The notes below the pieces were generated by a model. The model saw only the letters and a list, made by a program, of their open reading frames with translations, searched no databases and had not been told where the DNA came from. From Scylla paramamosain (taxonomy: Eukaryota; Arthropoda; Malacostraca; Decapoda; Portunidae), in contig NC_087198.1 of NCBI RefSeq assembly GCF_035594125.1, forward strand, positions 1,090,599 through 1,154,598: DNA of 64,000 bases. The letters run 5' to 3'. Shown here in pieces: positions 36,077 through 48,685 of the stretch. The first letter of the stretch is position 1. The number at the start of each line of letters is the position of its first letter. A program made the position numbers and the translations under genes.

Positions 36077-36349
36077 ACGTCTTTGCCAGAAAACTGTCTT
36101 ATGAGGGTTTTTCAGCATGTTAGGAACCAACACAATAAAACCCAAGGAAGTCAATTTATATGGGAATCCAAAACAAAATTACTGAAAACGTGTCTTTTTG
36201 GTGTTTTACGTGGAAAACGCTAAAACGGATGCAAACCAACCAAAATGAAGAAATAGAATAACATTACCAAAAATGTATATTTTGAGTGTTTTTGAAATTG
36301 TTACCTACAAAAAACACGAAAATGGATGGGAAGCACTCTATATTGGGAG

Positions 36350-36376
36350 GCAAAAGGCACCAAACAGCATGTTAGG
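36350..36376 (-). repeat. Shared deletion junction (direct copy of 10385)
   Basis: 'ggcaaaaggcaccaaacagc' joins M5 directly to the M7-M8 border, as at 10385 (same orientation) and 20625 (inverted). Confidence 0.75.
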
Positions 36377-36981
36377 CACCAAAACCATAAATAATATGAA
36401 AGTCACTCTATATGGAAATCCAAAACAAAACTACTGGAAACGTGTCTTTTAAAAGATTTACGTAGAAAAACGCTAAAACAGATGTAAACCAACCAATATG
36501 AAGAAATAGAATAACATTACCAAAAAATATATTTTGTGTTTTCTTGAGCTTGTTACATAAAAAAAACGCGAAAATATATGCAAAGCACTCTATATAAGGA
36601 AAGAAAAGGACATAACGAGAAACTTGTGTAATGAGTGTTTTGTAGTTTCACCAGAATCACAAGGCAAAAAACGCAAAAACTCGACTATATGGAGAAGTTT
36701 CTAAAATACCAAAATACTGAAACTCATGAATAACACTCGTAATCAAGAAACAGAACAACCTTACTAAATGCGTGAATTTTGAGTGCTTTTTTACATTGTT
36801 AGTTATCAAAACCACAAATTCCATGCGAAACTAGCTTTATGTGGGAAAAAAATGACATTACCAGAAAAGTGTCTTTGAAAGTTTTTGAGCGTGTTAGGCA
36901 ATAAAGCCCTAAAAAGCAGGACAATCACAATACATGGGAATAAAACCAACTTTTACGAAAAACTTGCCTTTTAGTGTTTTT

Positions 36982-37440
36982 GACACGCATTTAGTAAGGT
37001 TGCTCTGTTTCTCAATTAAGAGTGTTATTCATGAGTTTCAGCATATACACGAGTTTTTGCGTTTTTTCCCTTGTGTTTTTTCTTTTTAACTATAAAACAT
37101 TTATTATACAGTTTTCTCGCAATGTCCCTTTGTTTCCCAATATAGAGTGCTTTGTATCAATTTTTTGAACTTTTTTTTGTAGATAACAAGCTCAAAAACA
37201 TTCAAAATATACATTTTTGGTAATGTTTTTCTGCTTCTTGATATTGGTTGGTTTGCATCAGTTTTAGCGTTTTTCTACGTAAAACACTGAGAAGACACAT
37301 TTTCAGTAGTTTTCTTTTGGATTCCCACATAGAGTGAGTTCGTTATTATTTATCGTTTTGGTGCCTAATATGCAGAAAAACACTCAAAAGACAGATTTCT
37401 CGTAAGGTCTTTAATTTCCTCATATGGGACACTTTGCATG
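36982..37440 (+). repeat. Inverted cassette, M4-shortened form, LINE-free
   Basis: Direct counterpart of 11011-13508 but without the LINE: the site 'ttggtgcctaatatgcag' (near 37365) is uninterrupted. It has the shortened M4 ('cagcatatacacgag') but keeps M5 and M6, so it lacks the second deletion of the 11.0-kb and 19.7-kb copies. This gives an order for the two deletions: M4 first, M5-M7 later. Confidence 0.8.
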
Positions 37441-38896
37441 TCTTTTCAGTAATTTTGAGCGTGTAACGCAATAAAGCACTAAAAGTCAGGGCAATCTCAT
37501 TACATGGGAGTAAAACCAAATTTTACCAAAAACTTGCCTTTAAGTGTTTTTGAGCTCCTTACATACCAAAACGCTAAAACGCCTGCAAAATACATTTTAT
37601 GGAGAATCAGAATTACATTACCAAATACATGTATTTTGAGTGTTTTTGATCATGTTATCTATAAAAACGCTTAAATACATGCAAAGAACCTTATGTTTGG
37701 GAAACGAAAGAACATTACGAGAAACGTGTATTATGGGTGATTTTTAAGTTCCTTCAGTACCAAAAAGCTAAAACCCACAAATAACACTCTTTAGAAAAAA
37801 AATATATAATGAATAAAAAAATAATAAAATGGGATTTTTTTTTTTTTGTTATTCATCTTCATAGGTACCGAGATGCCAAAATTCTGCCAAAATTCAGGGA
37901 ATTTTTGTGGAAAAAAGAACCTTATCATATAAGTTAATTATAGCTTTTTTTTCGGATTGTTATGTACCAAACCCTAAACAGCATGCAAAGCCACCTATAT
38001 AGGGAAGTTAAACGACTTTACCAGAAACCTGTCTTTTCATTGTTTTTCAGCATGTTAGGCACCAAAACGATAAATCATTTGGAAGTCAGTCAATATATGA
38101 ATCCAAAAGAAAATTACTTAAAACGTGTCTTTTCAGTGTTTTACGTAGAAAAACGCTAAAGCAGATACAAACCATCCTATATGAAGAAATAGAATAACAT
38201 TACCAAAAAGATATATTTTGAGTGTTTTTGAGCTTGTTACCTACAAAAAATGCAAAAATAGATGTAAAGCACTCTATATTAGGAAACAAAAGGACATTAC
38301 GAGAAACGTGTATAATGAGTGTTTTATAGTTTTAAAAGAACCACAAGGTAATAAACGCAAAAACTCGTGTATATAGGGAAATTTCTTACATACCAAAATG
38401 AATAGATGCATGAATAACACTTTTAATAGATAAACAGAACTACTTGACCAAATTGTGTATTTTCATTGTTTTTCCCATCGTTAGTTACTAAAATGCCAAA
38501 TTACATGCGAAACTAGCTTCATGTGGGAAAAAAATATGATATTACCAGAAAAGTGTCTTTTGAGTGTTTTTCAGCGTGATATGGAACAAAGCACTAAAAA
38601 TAAGAACGATCATATTACATGGGAATAAAACCAACTTTTACGAAGAATTTTTTAACTCCTTATATACCAAACCGCTAAAACGCATGGAAAACAAACTTTA
38701 TGGAGAAACAATAACATATACCAAAAACATGTATTTTTAGTGTTTTTGATCATGTTATCTTTAAAAACGCTTAAGTACATGCAAAGAACATTATGTTTGG
38801 GAAAAAAAAGGACATTAGGAGAAGCGTGTATTATGAGTGTTTTTTTTTAAGTTCCTTAAGTACCAAAAAGCTAAAACACACAAATAACACTGTTTA

Positions 38897-38928
<32 letters not shown>

Positions 38929-39580
38929 AAATAAAATAAAATAAACAGTTTTTTTTTGTCATTCATCTTCAAAGGTGCCAAATGCCAAAATTCCAGAAAT
39001 GGAATGCCAGAGATGCCATAATTCTGGGAAAATTCAGGGCAATTATGTGATAAAAAAAAAAAAAAACATTATCAAAAAAATTAATTTCAACTTTTTTTTT
39101 CGGACTGTTACATAACAAGTGCATGCAAAATTAAACGACCTTACCAGAAATCTGTGTTTTTAGTGTTTTTTATCATGTTAGGCACAAAAACGATAAATAA
39201 TAAGGAGCTCACTCTATATGGGAATCCAAAACAAAGTTACTGAAAACGTGTCTTCTCAGTGTTTTACGTAGAAACACGTTAAAACGGATGGAAACCAACC
39301 AATATCAAGAAATAGAAAAACGTTACCAAAAAGGTATATTTTTAGTGTTTTTGAACTTTTTACCTACAAAAAACGCGAAAATTGATGCAAAACACTCTAT
39401 ATTGGGAAAGAAAAGGACATTGCAAGAAAACACTTATTAAAGTGTTTTATAGTTCAAAAAAACCACAAAGCAAAAAACGCAAAAACTCGTGTATATGGAG
39501 AAGCTTCCTAAATACTAAAATGCTGAAACTCATGAATAACACTCTTAATTAAGAAACAGAACAACCTTACTAAATGCGTG
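37441..39580 (-). repeat. Satellite block, minus orientation
   Basis: Direct copy of 13.51-15.24 kb up to about 39.15 kb. It then passes into a cassette-like M8-M4 stretch and meets forward M2 at a type B junction (39581). There is no type A junction in front of that stretch, so here the cassette is fused to a longer minus run. Small private rearrangements lie near 38970-39020 and 39110-39130. Confidence 0.8.
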
Positions 39581-41002
39581 TCAAAAACACTAAAAGGCAA
39601 GTTCTTCGTAAAAGTTGGTTTTATTCCCATGTAATGTGATAGCCCTGCTTTTTAGTGCTTTATTGCCTAACACGCTCAAAAACACTCAAAGACACTTTTC
39701 TGGTAATGTCATTTTTTTCCCACATAAAGTTAGTTTCGCATGGAATTTGGGGTTTTGCTAACAAAGAATGTAAGAAAAACCACTCAAAATACACGCATTT
39801 AGTAAGGTTGTTCTGTTTCTTGATTAAGAGTGTTTCAGCATTTTGGTATCTTTGAAACTTCTCTACACAGATGAATTTTTGCGTTGTTTGCCTTGTGATT
39901 CTGGTGAAACTATAAAACACTCATTATACACGTTTCTCGTTATGTCCTTTTTTTTTTTTTCCTAATATACAGTGCTTTGCATCCATTTTTGCGTTTTTTT
40001 TTTATGTAACAAGCTCAAACACACACAAAATATACTTTTCTGGTAATATTATTAATTTTTTTTCATATTGGTTGGTTTGCATCCGTTTTAGCGTTTTTCT
40101 ACGTAAATCTTTTAAAAGACACGTTTTCAATAATTTTGTTTTGCATTTCCATATAGAGTGACTTTAATATTATCTATCGTTTTGGTGCCTAACATGCGTA
40201 AAAACACTCAAAAGACAGGTTTCTTGTAAAGACGTTAAATTTTTCCAAATGGGAGGCTTTGCATACACTTTATGGTTTGGTACATAACTCCAAAAAAAAA
40301 GGTAAAATTAACTTTTTCGATAATGTTCTTTTTTCGACATAATTTCCCTGAATTTTGGCAGAATTTTGGCATCTTGGTACCTATTAAGATGAATAACAAA
40401 AAAATAAAAATGCTATTTTTTTATTTATTTAATTTTTTTCTCTATAAAAAGTGTTATTTGTAGGTTTTAACGTTTTGGTACTTAAGCAACTTAAAGACAT
40501 TCATAATACACATTTCTCGTAATGTCCTTTCGTTTCCCACATATAGGGATCTTTGCATGTATTTAAACGTTTTTATAGGTAACATGATAAAAAACACTCA
40601 AAAACACTTGTTTTTTGTAATGTTATTCTGTTTCTCCATAAAGGAGTGTTGTGCATGCGTTTTAGCGATTTGGTATGTAAGGAGCTGAAAAACACTTCAA
40701 GGCAAGTTCTTTGTAAAAGTTGGTTTTATTCCAATGTAATGTGATTGCCCTGCTTTTTAGTGCTTTATTGCCTAACACGCTCAAAAACAGTCAAAAGACA
40801 CTTCTGGTAATGTCATTTTTTTCCCTCATGAAGCTGGTTTCGCATGCTATTTGACGTTTATCTAAGAATGTGAAAAAAAACACTCAAAATACACGCATTT
40901 GGTAATGTTGTTCTGGTTCTGAATTAAGATTGTTATTCATAAGTTTCAGCATTTTGGTGTCTAAGAAACTTCTTTATATACACGACTTTATGCGCTTTTT
41001 GC

Positions 41003-41026
41003 CTTGTGGTTCTTGTGAACCACAAG
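41003..41026 (+). repeat. Hairpin variant of M4, copy 1
   Basis: 'cttgtggttc', loop 'ttgt', 'gaaccacaag': perfect 10-bp arms. Normal M4 reads on from 'cttgtggttcttgtgaa' into 'actataaaacac'. Here an inserted run ('ccacaagttcttttgc') creates the second arm. Confidence 0.85.
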
Positions 41027-41269
41027 TTCTTTTGCCCGAATATAAAAAGACACTCATTATAGACGTTTCTCGTAATGTTCTTTTCTTTCCCAATAGGGAG
41101 TGCCTTGCATTCATTTCCGCGTTTTTTCTAGGTAACAAGCTCAAAAACACTCAAAATATACCTTTTTTGGTAATGTTATTCTATTTCTTCATATTGGTTG
41201 GTTTGCCTCCGTTTTAACGTTTTTCTACGTAAAACACCGAAAAAACACGTTTTCAGTAATTTTGTTTTC

Positions 41270-41300
41270 GATTACCAAAGAATATTACCAGATTTTTTGC
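41270..41300 (+). repeat. Monomer-skipping join M7 to M9, copy 1
   Basis: M7 ('gttttcgatt') passes via 'accaaagaatattaccag' directly into late M9, skipping M8. The same join stands at 58017-58045. The two share this private event, which proves common descent of 39.6-41.7 kb and 56.3-58.5 kb. Confidence 0.8.
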
Positions 41301-42109
41301 ATTATAGTACCTATGAAGATGAATAAAAAAAAAAATATTTTATTTATTTTTTTTTCTCTATAAAGAGCTTTATTTGTGGGTTTTAGGTTTTTTATTACTT
41401 AAGGAACTTAAAAACACTCATTATACACGTTTCTCGTAATGTCCTTTCGATTCCCAAACATAAGGTTCTTTGCATGTATTTAAGCGTTTTTATAAATAAC
41501 ATGATCAAAAACACTCAAAATACATGTTTTTGGTAATGTTACTCTGTTTCTCTATACAAGGGTGTTTTTGCATGCGTTTTAGCGTTTTGGTATGTAAGGA
41601 GTTAAAAAAAAAACCTTACAGGCAAGTTCTTCGTAAAAGTTGGTTTTATTCCCATGTAATATGATTGTTTTGCTTTTTAGTGCTTTGTTGCATATCACCT
41701 CAAAAAACACTCAAAAGACACTTTTTTGGTAATATCTAGTTTTTTGCGTTTTTTGCCTTGTGGTTCGTATGAAACTATAAAACACTCATTGTACACGTTT
41801 CTCGTAATGTTCTTTTGTTTCCCAATATTGAGTACTTTCCATCCATTTTCGCATTTTTTCTAGGTAACAAGTTGAAAAACACTCAAAATATATCTTTTCG
41901 GTAAAGTTATTCTATTTCTTCATATTGGTTGGTTTGCATGCGTTTTAGCGTTTTTCTTCGTAAATCACTGAAAAGACACGTTTTTAGTAATATTGTTGAA
42001 ATTGCTGAAAACCACTCAAAAGACAGATTTCTGGTAAAGTCGTGTAATTTCCCCATATAGGTGGCTTTGTATGCACTTCTGGGTTTGGTACATAATTCCG
42101 GAAAAAAGC

Positions 42110-42150
42110 TTTTTTTTTTTTTTTATATATCTTTTCATTTCACAGACATA
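42110..42150 (+). repeat. Private deletion join M8 to M11
   Basis: After 'ccggaaaaaagc' a long T-run leads straight into 'cttttcatttcacagac', which belongs to M11. M9 and M10 are missing. The sister copy at about 59020-59230 still has them. Confidence 0.75.
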
Positions 42151-42689
42151 GGGTTTTTTGCATGTATTTAAGCGTTTTTATAGGTAACATGATCAAAAAC
42201 ACTCAAAATACATGTTTTTGGTAATGTTATTCTGTTTCTCCATAAAGGGTGTTTTGCCTGCGTTTTAGCGTTTTGGTATGTAAGGAGTTAAAAATATTTA
42301 AAGGCAGGTTCTTCGTAAAAGTTAGTTTTATTCCTATATAATGTGATTATTCTGCTTTTTAGTGTTTTTTTGCATATCACGCTCAAAAACACTCAAAAGA
42401 CACTTTTTTTATAATGTCATTTTTTTCCCACATAAAGTTAGTTTCGCATGTAATTTGGGATTTTCGTAAGTAAGAATGTGAAAAACACTCAAAATACATA
42501 CATTTGGTAAGGTACTTCTGTTTCTCAATTAAAAGTGTTATTCATGAGTTTTTGCATTTTGGTATGTAAGAAACTTCTCAATATACACGAGTTTTTGCGT
42601 TTTTTGTCTTCCGGTTCTTGTGAAACTATAAAACAATCATTACACACTTTTCTCTAAATGTCCTTTTGCTTCCCAATATAGAGTGCTTT

Positions 42690-42800
42690 TACATCCATTT
42701 CCGCGTTTTTTGTAGGTAAAAAGCATTATAAAGGTTTCTCGTAATGTCCTTTTGTTTCCCAATATAGAGAGATTTGCATCCATTTTCGCTCAAAACACAA
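42690..42800 (+). repeat. Extra M5 monomer
   Basis: After one M5 ending 'gtaggtaaaaagc', a second M5-like sequence starts ('attataaaggtttctcg') and reads 'caatatagagagatttgc' before M6. The sister copy near 59740-59820 has a single M5. Confidence 0.7.
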
Positions 42801-45800
42801 AAAATACCTTTTTGGTAATATTATTTTATTTCAAGATATTGGTTGATTTTCTTTCTTTTTACTGTTTTTTCTACGTAAAACACTGAAAAGACACGTTTTC
42901 AGTAATTTTGTTTTGGATTCCCATACAGAGTGATTTCCATTTTATTTATTGTTTTGGTGCCTAACATACTGAAAAACAGGCAAAACACAGGTTTCAGGTA
43001 AAGTAAATTTCCCCATATAGGTGGCCTTACATGCACTTTAGGGTTTGGTACATAACGGTCTGAAAAAAAGCTAAAATTAACTTTTATGATATTTTTTTTC
43101 ACATAATTTGCCTGAATTTTGCCAGAATTTTGGCATCTCGATACCTATGAAGATCAATAACAAAAAAAAAAATGCTATTTTTTCATTTATTTATTTTTTC
43201 TCTATAAAGAGTGTTATTTGTGGGTTTAAGCTTTTTGGTACTTAAGGAACGTAAAAACACTCATAATACTCGTTTCTCGTAATGTCCTTTTGTTTCCTAA
43301 AGGTTCTTTATAGGTTTTTATAGGTAACATGATCAAAAACACTCAAAATATACCTTTTTGGTAATGTTATTCTATTTTTTCATATTGGTTGGTTTCAATC
43401 CGTGTTTAGCGTTTTTCTACGTAAACACAGAAAAGACACGTTTTCAGTAATTTTTGGATTCCCATATAGAGTGACTTCCATGTTATTTATCGTTTTGATG
43501 CCTAACATGCTCAAAAACACTCAAAAGACAGGTTTCTTGTAAAGTCGTTTAATTTCCCTATATAGGTGGCTTTGCATACACTTTAGGGTTTGGTACATAA
43601 CAGTCCGAAAAAAAGCTAAAATTAACCTCTTTCATAATATTCTTTTTTCACGTAATTTTCCTGAATTTTGCCAGAATTTTGGCATCTCGTTGCCTATGAA
43701 GATCAATAAAAAAAATGTTATTTTTTAATTTTTTTTTTTTTCTGTATACTGAGTGTTATTTGTGGGTTTTAGCTTTTTCGTACTTTCTCATAATACACAT
43801 TCCTCGTAATGTCCTTTTATTCCCAAACATAGGGTTCTTTGCATGTATTTAAGCGTTTTTATTGGTAACAAGCTCAAAAAACACTCAAAATACATGTTTT
43901 TGATAATGTTATTCTGTTTTTCCATACAGGGTGTTTTGCATGAGTTTTAGCGTTTTAGTATGTAAGGAGCTCAAAAAAACTTAAAGGCAAGTTCTTGGTA
44001 AAAGTTAATTATATTCCTATGTAATGTGATTGCCCTGCTTTTTAATGCTTTATTGCCTAACACGCTGAAAAGCACTAAAAAGACACTTTTCTAGTAATTT
44101 CATTTTTTTTCCATAGTTTCGCATGTAATTGGGGGTTGGACCACTAAGAATGTGAAAAAAAAACTCAAAATACACTCATTCCCTAAAATTGTTCTGTTTC
44201 TAAATTAAGAGTGTTAATCATGAGTTTCAGCATTTTCGTATCTAAGAAACTTCTCCATATATACGAGTTTTGCGTTTTTTGCCTTATGGTTCTTGAAAAC
44301 TATTAATACATTCATTATACAATTTTCTTGTAATATCCTTTTATTTCCCAATATAGACTGCTTTGCATTCATTTTTGCGTTTTTTGTAGGTAACAAGCTC
44401 AAAAACACTCAACTTTTTTGTAATGTTATTCTATTTTTTCATATTGGTTGGTTTGCATCCGTTTTAGCGTTCTACGCTAAAACTGAAAAGACACGTTTTC
44501 AGTAATATTGTTGAAATTGCTGAAAACACCCAAAGACACGTTTCTGGTAAAGTCGTGTAATTTCCTCATATAGGTGGCTTTCCATGCACTTCCGGGTTTC
44601 GTACATAACTCCGGAATAAGCTAAAATCATTTTTTTTATGTTTTTTTTTTCACATAATTTCCCTGAATTTTCTCAGAATTTTGGCATCTCGTTACCTATG
44701 AAGATGAATAACAAAAAAATATATTTTTTTTTTTATTATTTTTTTCTCTATAAAGAGTGTTATTTGTGGGTTTTAGATTTTTGGCACTTAAGGAACTTAA
44801 AAATACTCATAATACACGATTTTCGTAATGTCCTTTCGTTTCACAAACATACGGTGCTTTGCATGTATTTAAGCGATTTTATAGGTAACATGATCAAAAA
44901 CAATCAAAATACATGTTTTTAGTAATGTTATTCTGTTTCTTTATAAAGTTTGTTTTGCATGCGTTTAGAGTTTTGGTATGTAAGGAGTTAAAAACACTTA
45001 AAGGCAAGTTCTTCGTAAAATTTGGTTTTATTCCAATGTAGTGTGATTGTTCTGCTTTTTAGTGTTTTGTTCCATATAACGCTCAAAAACACTCAAAAGA
45101 CACTTTTCTGGTAATGTCATTTTTTTCCCCCATAAAGGTAGTTTTGCATGTAATTTGGGATTTTCGTAACTAAGAATGTGAAAAATACTCAAAATACATA
45201 CATTTGGTAAGGTAGTTCTGTTTTTCAATTAAAAGTGTTATTCATGAGTTTTAGCGTTTTGGTATGTAAGAAACTTCTCTATATACACGAGTTTTTGCGT
45301 TTTTTGCATTGTGGTTCTTGTGAAACTATAAAACACTCATTATACACGTTTCTCGTAATGTCCTTTTGCTTCCCAATATAGAGTGCTTTCCATCCATTTG
45401 CGCGTTTTTTGTAGGTAAAAAGGTAAAAAACACTTTTTGGTAATGTTATTCTATTTCTTCATATTTGTTGGTTTGCATCCATTTTAGCGTTTTTCTACGT
45501 AAAACACTAAAAAGACACGTTTTCAGTAATTTTGTTTTGGATTTACATATTGACTGACTTCCATATTATTTATAGTTTTGGTGCCTAACATGCTGGAAAA
45601 CTCTGAAAAGACAGGTTTCTGGTACACTCGTTTAACTTCTTTATATAGGTGGCATGCACTTTAGAGTTTGGAACATAAAAGTCCGAAAAAGAGCTATAAT
45701 TAACTTTTTTGATAATGTTCTTTTTTCCACATAAATTCCTTGAATTTTGGCAGAATTTTGGTATCTTGGTACCTATGAAAATCAAAATAAAAAAAGCTAT

Positions 45801-46118
45801 TTTTTTATTTTTTTTTCTCTATAAAGAGTGTTATTTATAGGTTTTAACGTTTTGTTACTTAAGGAACTTAAAAACGGTCCTAATACACGTTTCTCGTGAT
45901 TTCCTTTCGTTTCCCAAACATAGGGTTCTTTGCATGTATTTAAGCGTTTTTATAGATAACATGATCAAAAGGACGTAAAACACATGTTTTTAGTAATGTT
46001 ATTCTGCTTCTCCATTAAGGAGTTTTTTGCATGTGTTTTGGTTTGTAAGAAGGTCAAAAAGACTTCAAGGCAAGTTCTTGGTAAAAGTTGGTTTTATTCC
46101 CATGTAATGTTATTGCCC

Positions 46119-46447
<329 letters not shown>

Positions 46448-46678
46448 GCCTAAAACGCTCAAAAACACTCAAAAGACACTTTTGGTAATGTCATTTTTTT
46501 TTCCAACATAGATTCGCGTTCTATTTGGGGTTTTGCTAACTAAGAATGTGAAAAACACTCAAAATACACGCATTTCGTAAGGTTGTTCTGTTTCTCAATT
46601 AATATTGTTATTCATGAATTTCTGCATATTGGTATCTAAGAAACTTCTTTATATACACGATTTTTTTGCGTTTTTCTC

Positions 46679-46702
46679 CTTGTAGTTCTTGTGAACCACA
46701 AG
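46679..46702 (+). repeat. Hairpin variant of M4, copy 2 (one mismatch)
   Basis: Same insertion as copy 1, but the left arm reads 'cttgtagttc', so one base pair of the stem is lost while the right arm 'gaaccacaag' is unchanged. Confidence 0.8.
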
Positions 46703-47134
46703 TTCTTTTGCTCAAAAATAATAAGACACTCATTATACACGTTTCTCGTAATGTCCTTTTGTTTCCCAATAGGGAGTGCTTTGCATCCATTTTCGCGTTT
46801 TTTGTAGGTAACAAGCTCAAAAACACTCAAAATGTACCTTTTTGGTAATGTAATTTTATTTCTTCTTATTGGTTGGTTTGCATCCGTTTAAGCGTTTTTC
46901 TACGTAAAACACCGAAAAGACACGTTTTCAGTAATTTTGTTTTAGATTCCCATATAGAGTGACGCATGTTATTTACCGTTATGGTGCCTAACAATCTGAA
47001 AAACACTCATAAGACAGTTTTCTGGCAAAGACGTTTAATTTCCTCATATAGGTGGCTTTGGATGCACTTTAGGGTTTGCTACATAACAATACGAAAAAAA
47101 AGTTAAAATTAACTTTTTTGATAATTGACTCATA

Positions 47135-47180
47135 GTTTCCTGAATTTTGCCCAAATTTTGCCAAAAACATGCAAAATGTA
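47135..47180 (+). repeat. Private deletion join M9 to M1
   Basis: 'gaattttgcccaaattttg' passes directly into 'ccaaaaacatgcaaaatg', which is M1. The sister copy at 61240-61500 has M9, M10 and M11 in between. The loss is about 240 bp. Confidence 0.75.
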
Positions 47181-48644
47181 TGTTTTTGGTAATGTTATTC
47201 TCTTTCTCCATAAAGTGTGTTTTCCATGCGTTTTAGCGTTTTGGTATATAAGGAGCTGAAAACACTTAAAGGCAAGTTCTTCGTAAAAAAAATTATTTTA
47301 TTGCCATGTAAAGTGATTCCCCTGCTCTTTAGTGCTCTATTCCCTATCACGCTCAAAAACACTCAATAGACACTTTTCTCGTAATGTAAATTTTTTCCCA
47401 CATAAAGCTGGTTTCGCATGCAATTTGGGATTTTGGTAACTAAGAATGTGAAAAGCACTCAAAATACACGCATTTAGTAAAGTTGTTCTGTTTCTCAATT
47501 AAGAGTGTTATTCATGAGTTTCAGCATTTTGGTATCTAGGAAACTTCTTTTTGCGTTTTTTGCCTTTTGGTTCTTTTGAACTATAAAACATTAATTATAC
47601 ATTTTTCTCGCAATGTCCTTTTGTTTCCCAATATAAAGTGCTTTTTTTATCAATTTTCGCGTTTTTTTAATAGGTAACAAGCTCAAAAACACTCAAAATA
47701 TATCTTTTTGGTAATGTTTTTCTACTTTTTGATATTGGTTGGTTTGCATTCTTTTTAGCGTCTTTCTGCGTAAAACACTGAGAAGACACGTTTTCAGTAA
47801 TTTTGTTTTGGTTTGCCATATAGAGTGAGTTCCTTATTATTGATCGTTTTGGTGCCTAACATGCTGAAAAACACTCAAAACACAGATTTCTAGTAAGGTC
47901 GTTTAATTTCCTCATATAGGAGGCTTTGCATGTACTTTACTGTTTGGTACATAACAGTCCGAAAAAAAGCTAATATCAACTTTTTTGATAATATTCTCTT
48001 ATCATATAATTGCCCTAATTTTTCCCAGAATTTTGGCATCTCGGTACCTATGAAGGTTAATAACAAAAAAAGTCTTTATTTATTTATTTATTTTTTTTTT
48101 TTTCTAAATAACGAGTGTTACATGTGGGTTTTAGATTTTTATTAGTTAAGGAACTTAAAAACACTCATAATACACGTTTCTCGTAATGTCTTAACGTTTC
48201 CCAAACATAATGTTCTTTGTATGTATTTAAGCGTTTTTTTAGATAACATTATCAAAAACATTCAAAATACATCTTTTTGGTAATGTTATTCTGTTTCTCC
48301 ATAAAGTTTGTTTTCCATGCGTTTTAGCGGTTTGGTATGTGAGGAGCTCAAAAACACATATTGGCAAGTTCTTGGTAAAAATTGGTTTTATTCCTATGTA
48401 ATGTGATTGCCCTGCTATTTAGTATTTCATTGCCTAACATGCTGAAAAAAAACAATTAAAACACTCTTCTGGTAATGTCATTTTTTTCCCTCATCAAGCT
48501 AGGTTCGCATGCTATTTAGGGAATTGCTAACTAGGAATATGAAAAACACTCAAAATACATGCATTTGCTAAGGTTGTTCTGTTTCTCAATTAAGATTGTT
48601 ATTCATGAGTTTTAGCATTTTTGTATCTAAGAAACTTCTTTATA

Positions 48645-48685
48645 TACACGAGTTTTTGCGTTTTTCTACGTAAAACACTGAGAAG
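48645..48685 (+). repeat. Private deletion join M4 to M6/M7
   Basis: 'cacgagtttttgcg' continues as 'tttttctacgtaaaacactg', so late M4 is fused to the end of M6. The words 'tttttgcg' and 'gcgtttttc' give a short overlap at the join. Confidence 0.75.

Larger units (their letters stand above)
29941..36981 (-). repeat. Satellite block, minus orientation, crossing the palindrome edge
   Basis: Up to about 31227 this is the outer right arm, a direct copy of 13.51-14.79 kb. From about 31.25-31.43 kb it changes identity and becomes a direct copy of the left arm from about 5.3 kb onward. The shared marks are the duplicated M4, the M8 variant 'ggagttatgtaca' and the deletion join near 36360. Its position inside the minus run means the palindrome edge is not an orientation flip. 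No gene is seen. Confidence 0.8.
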
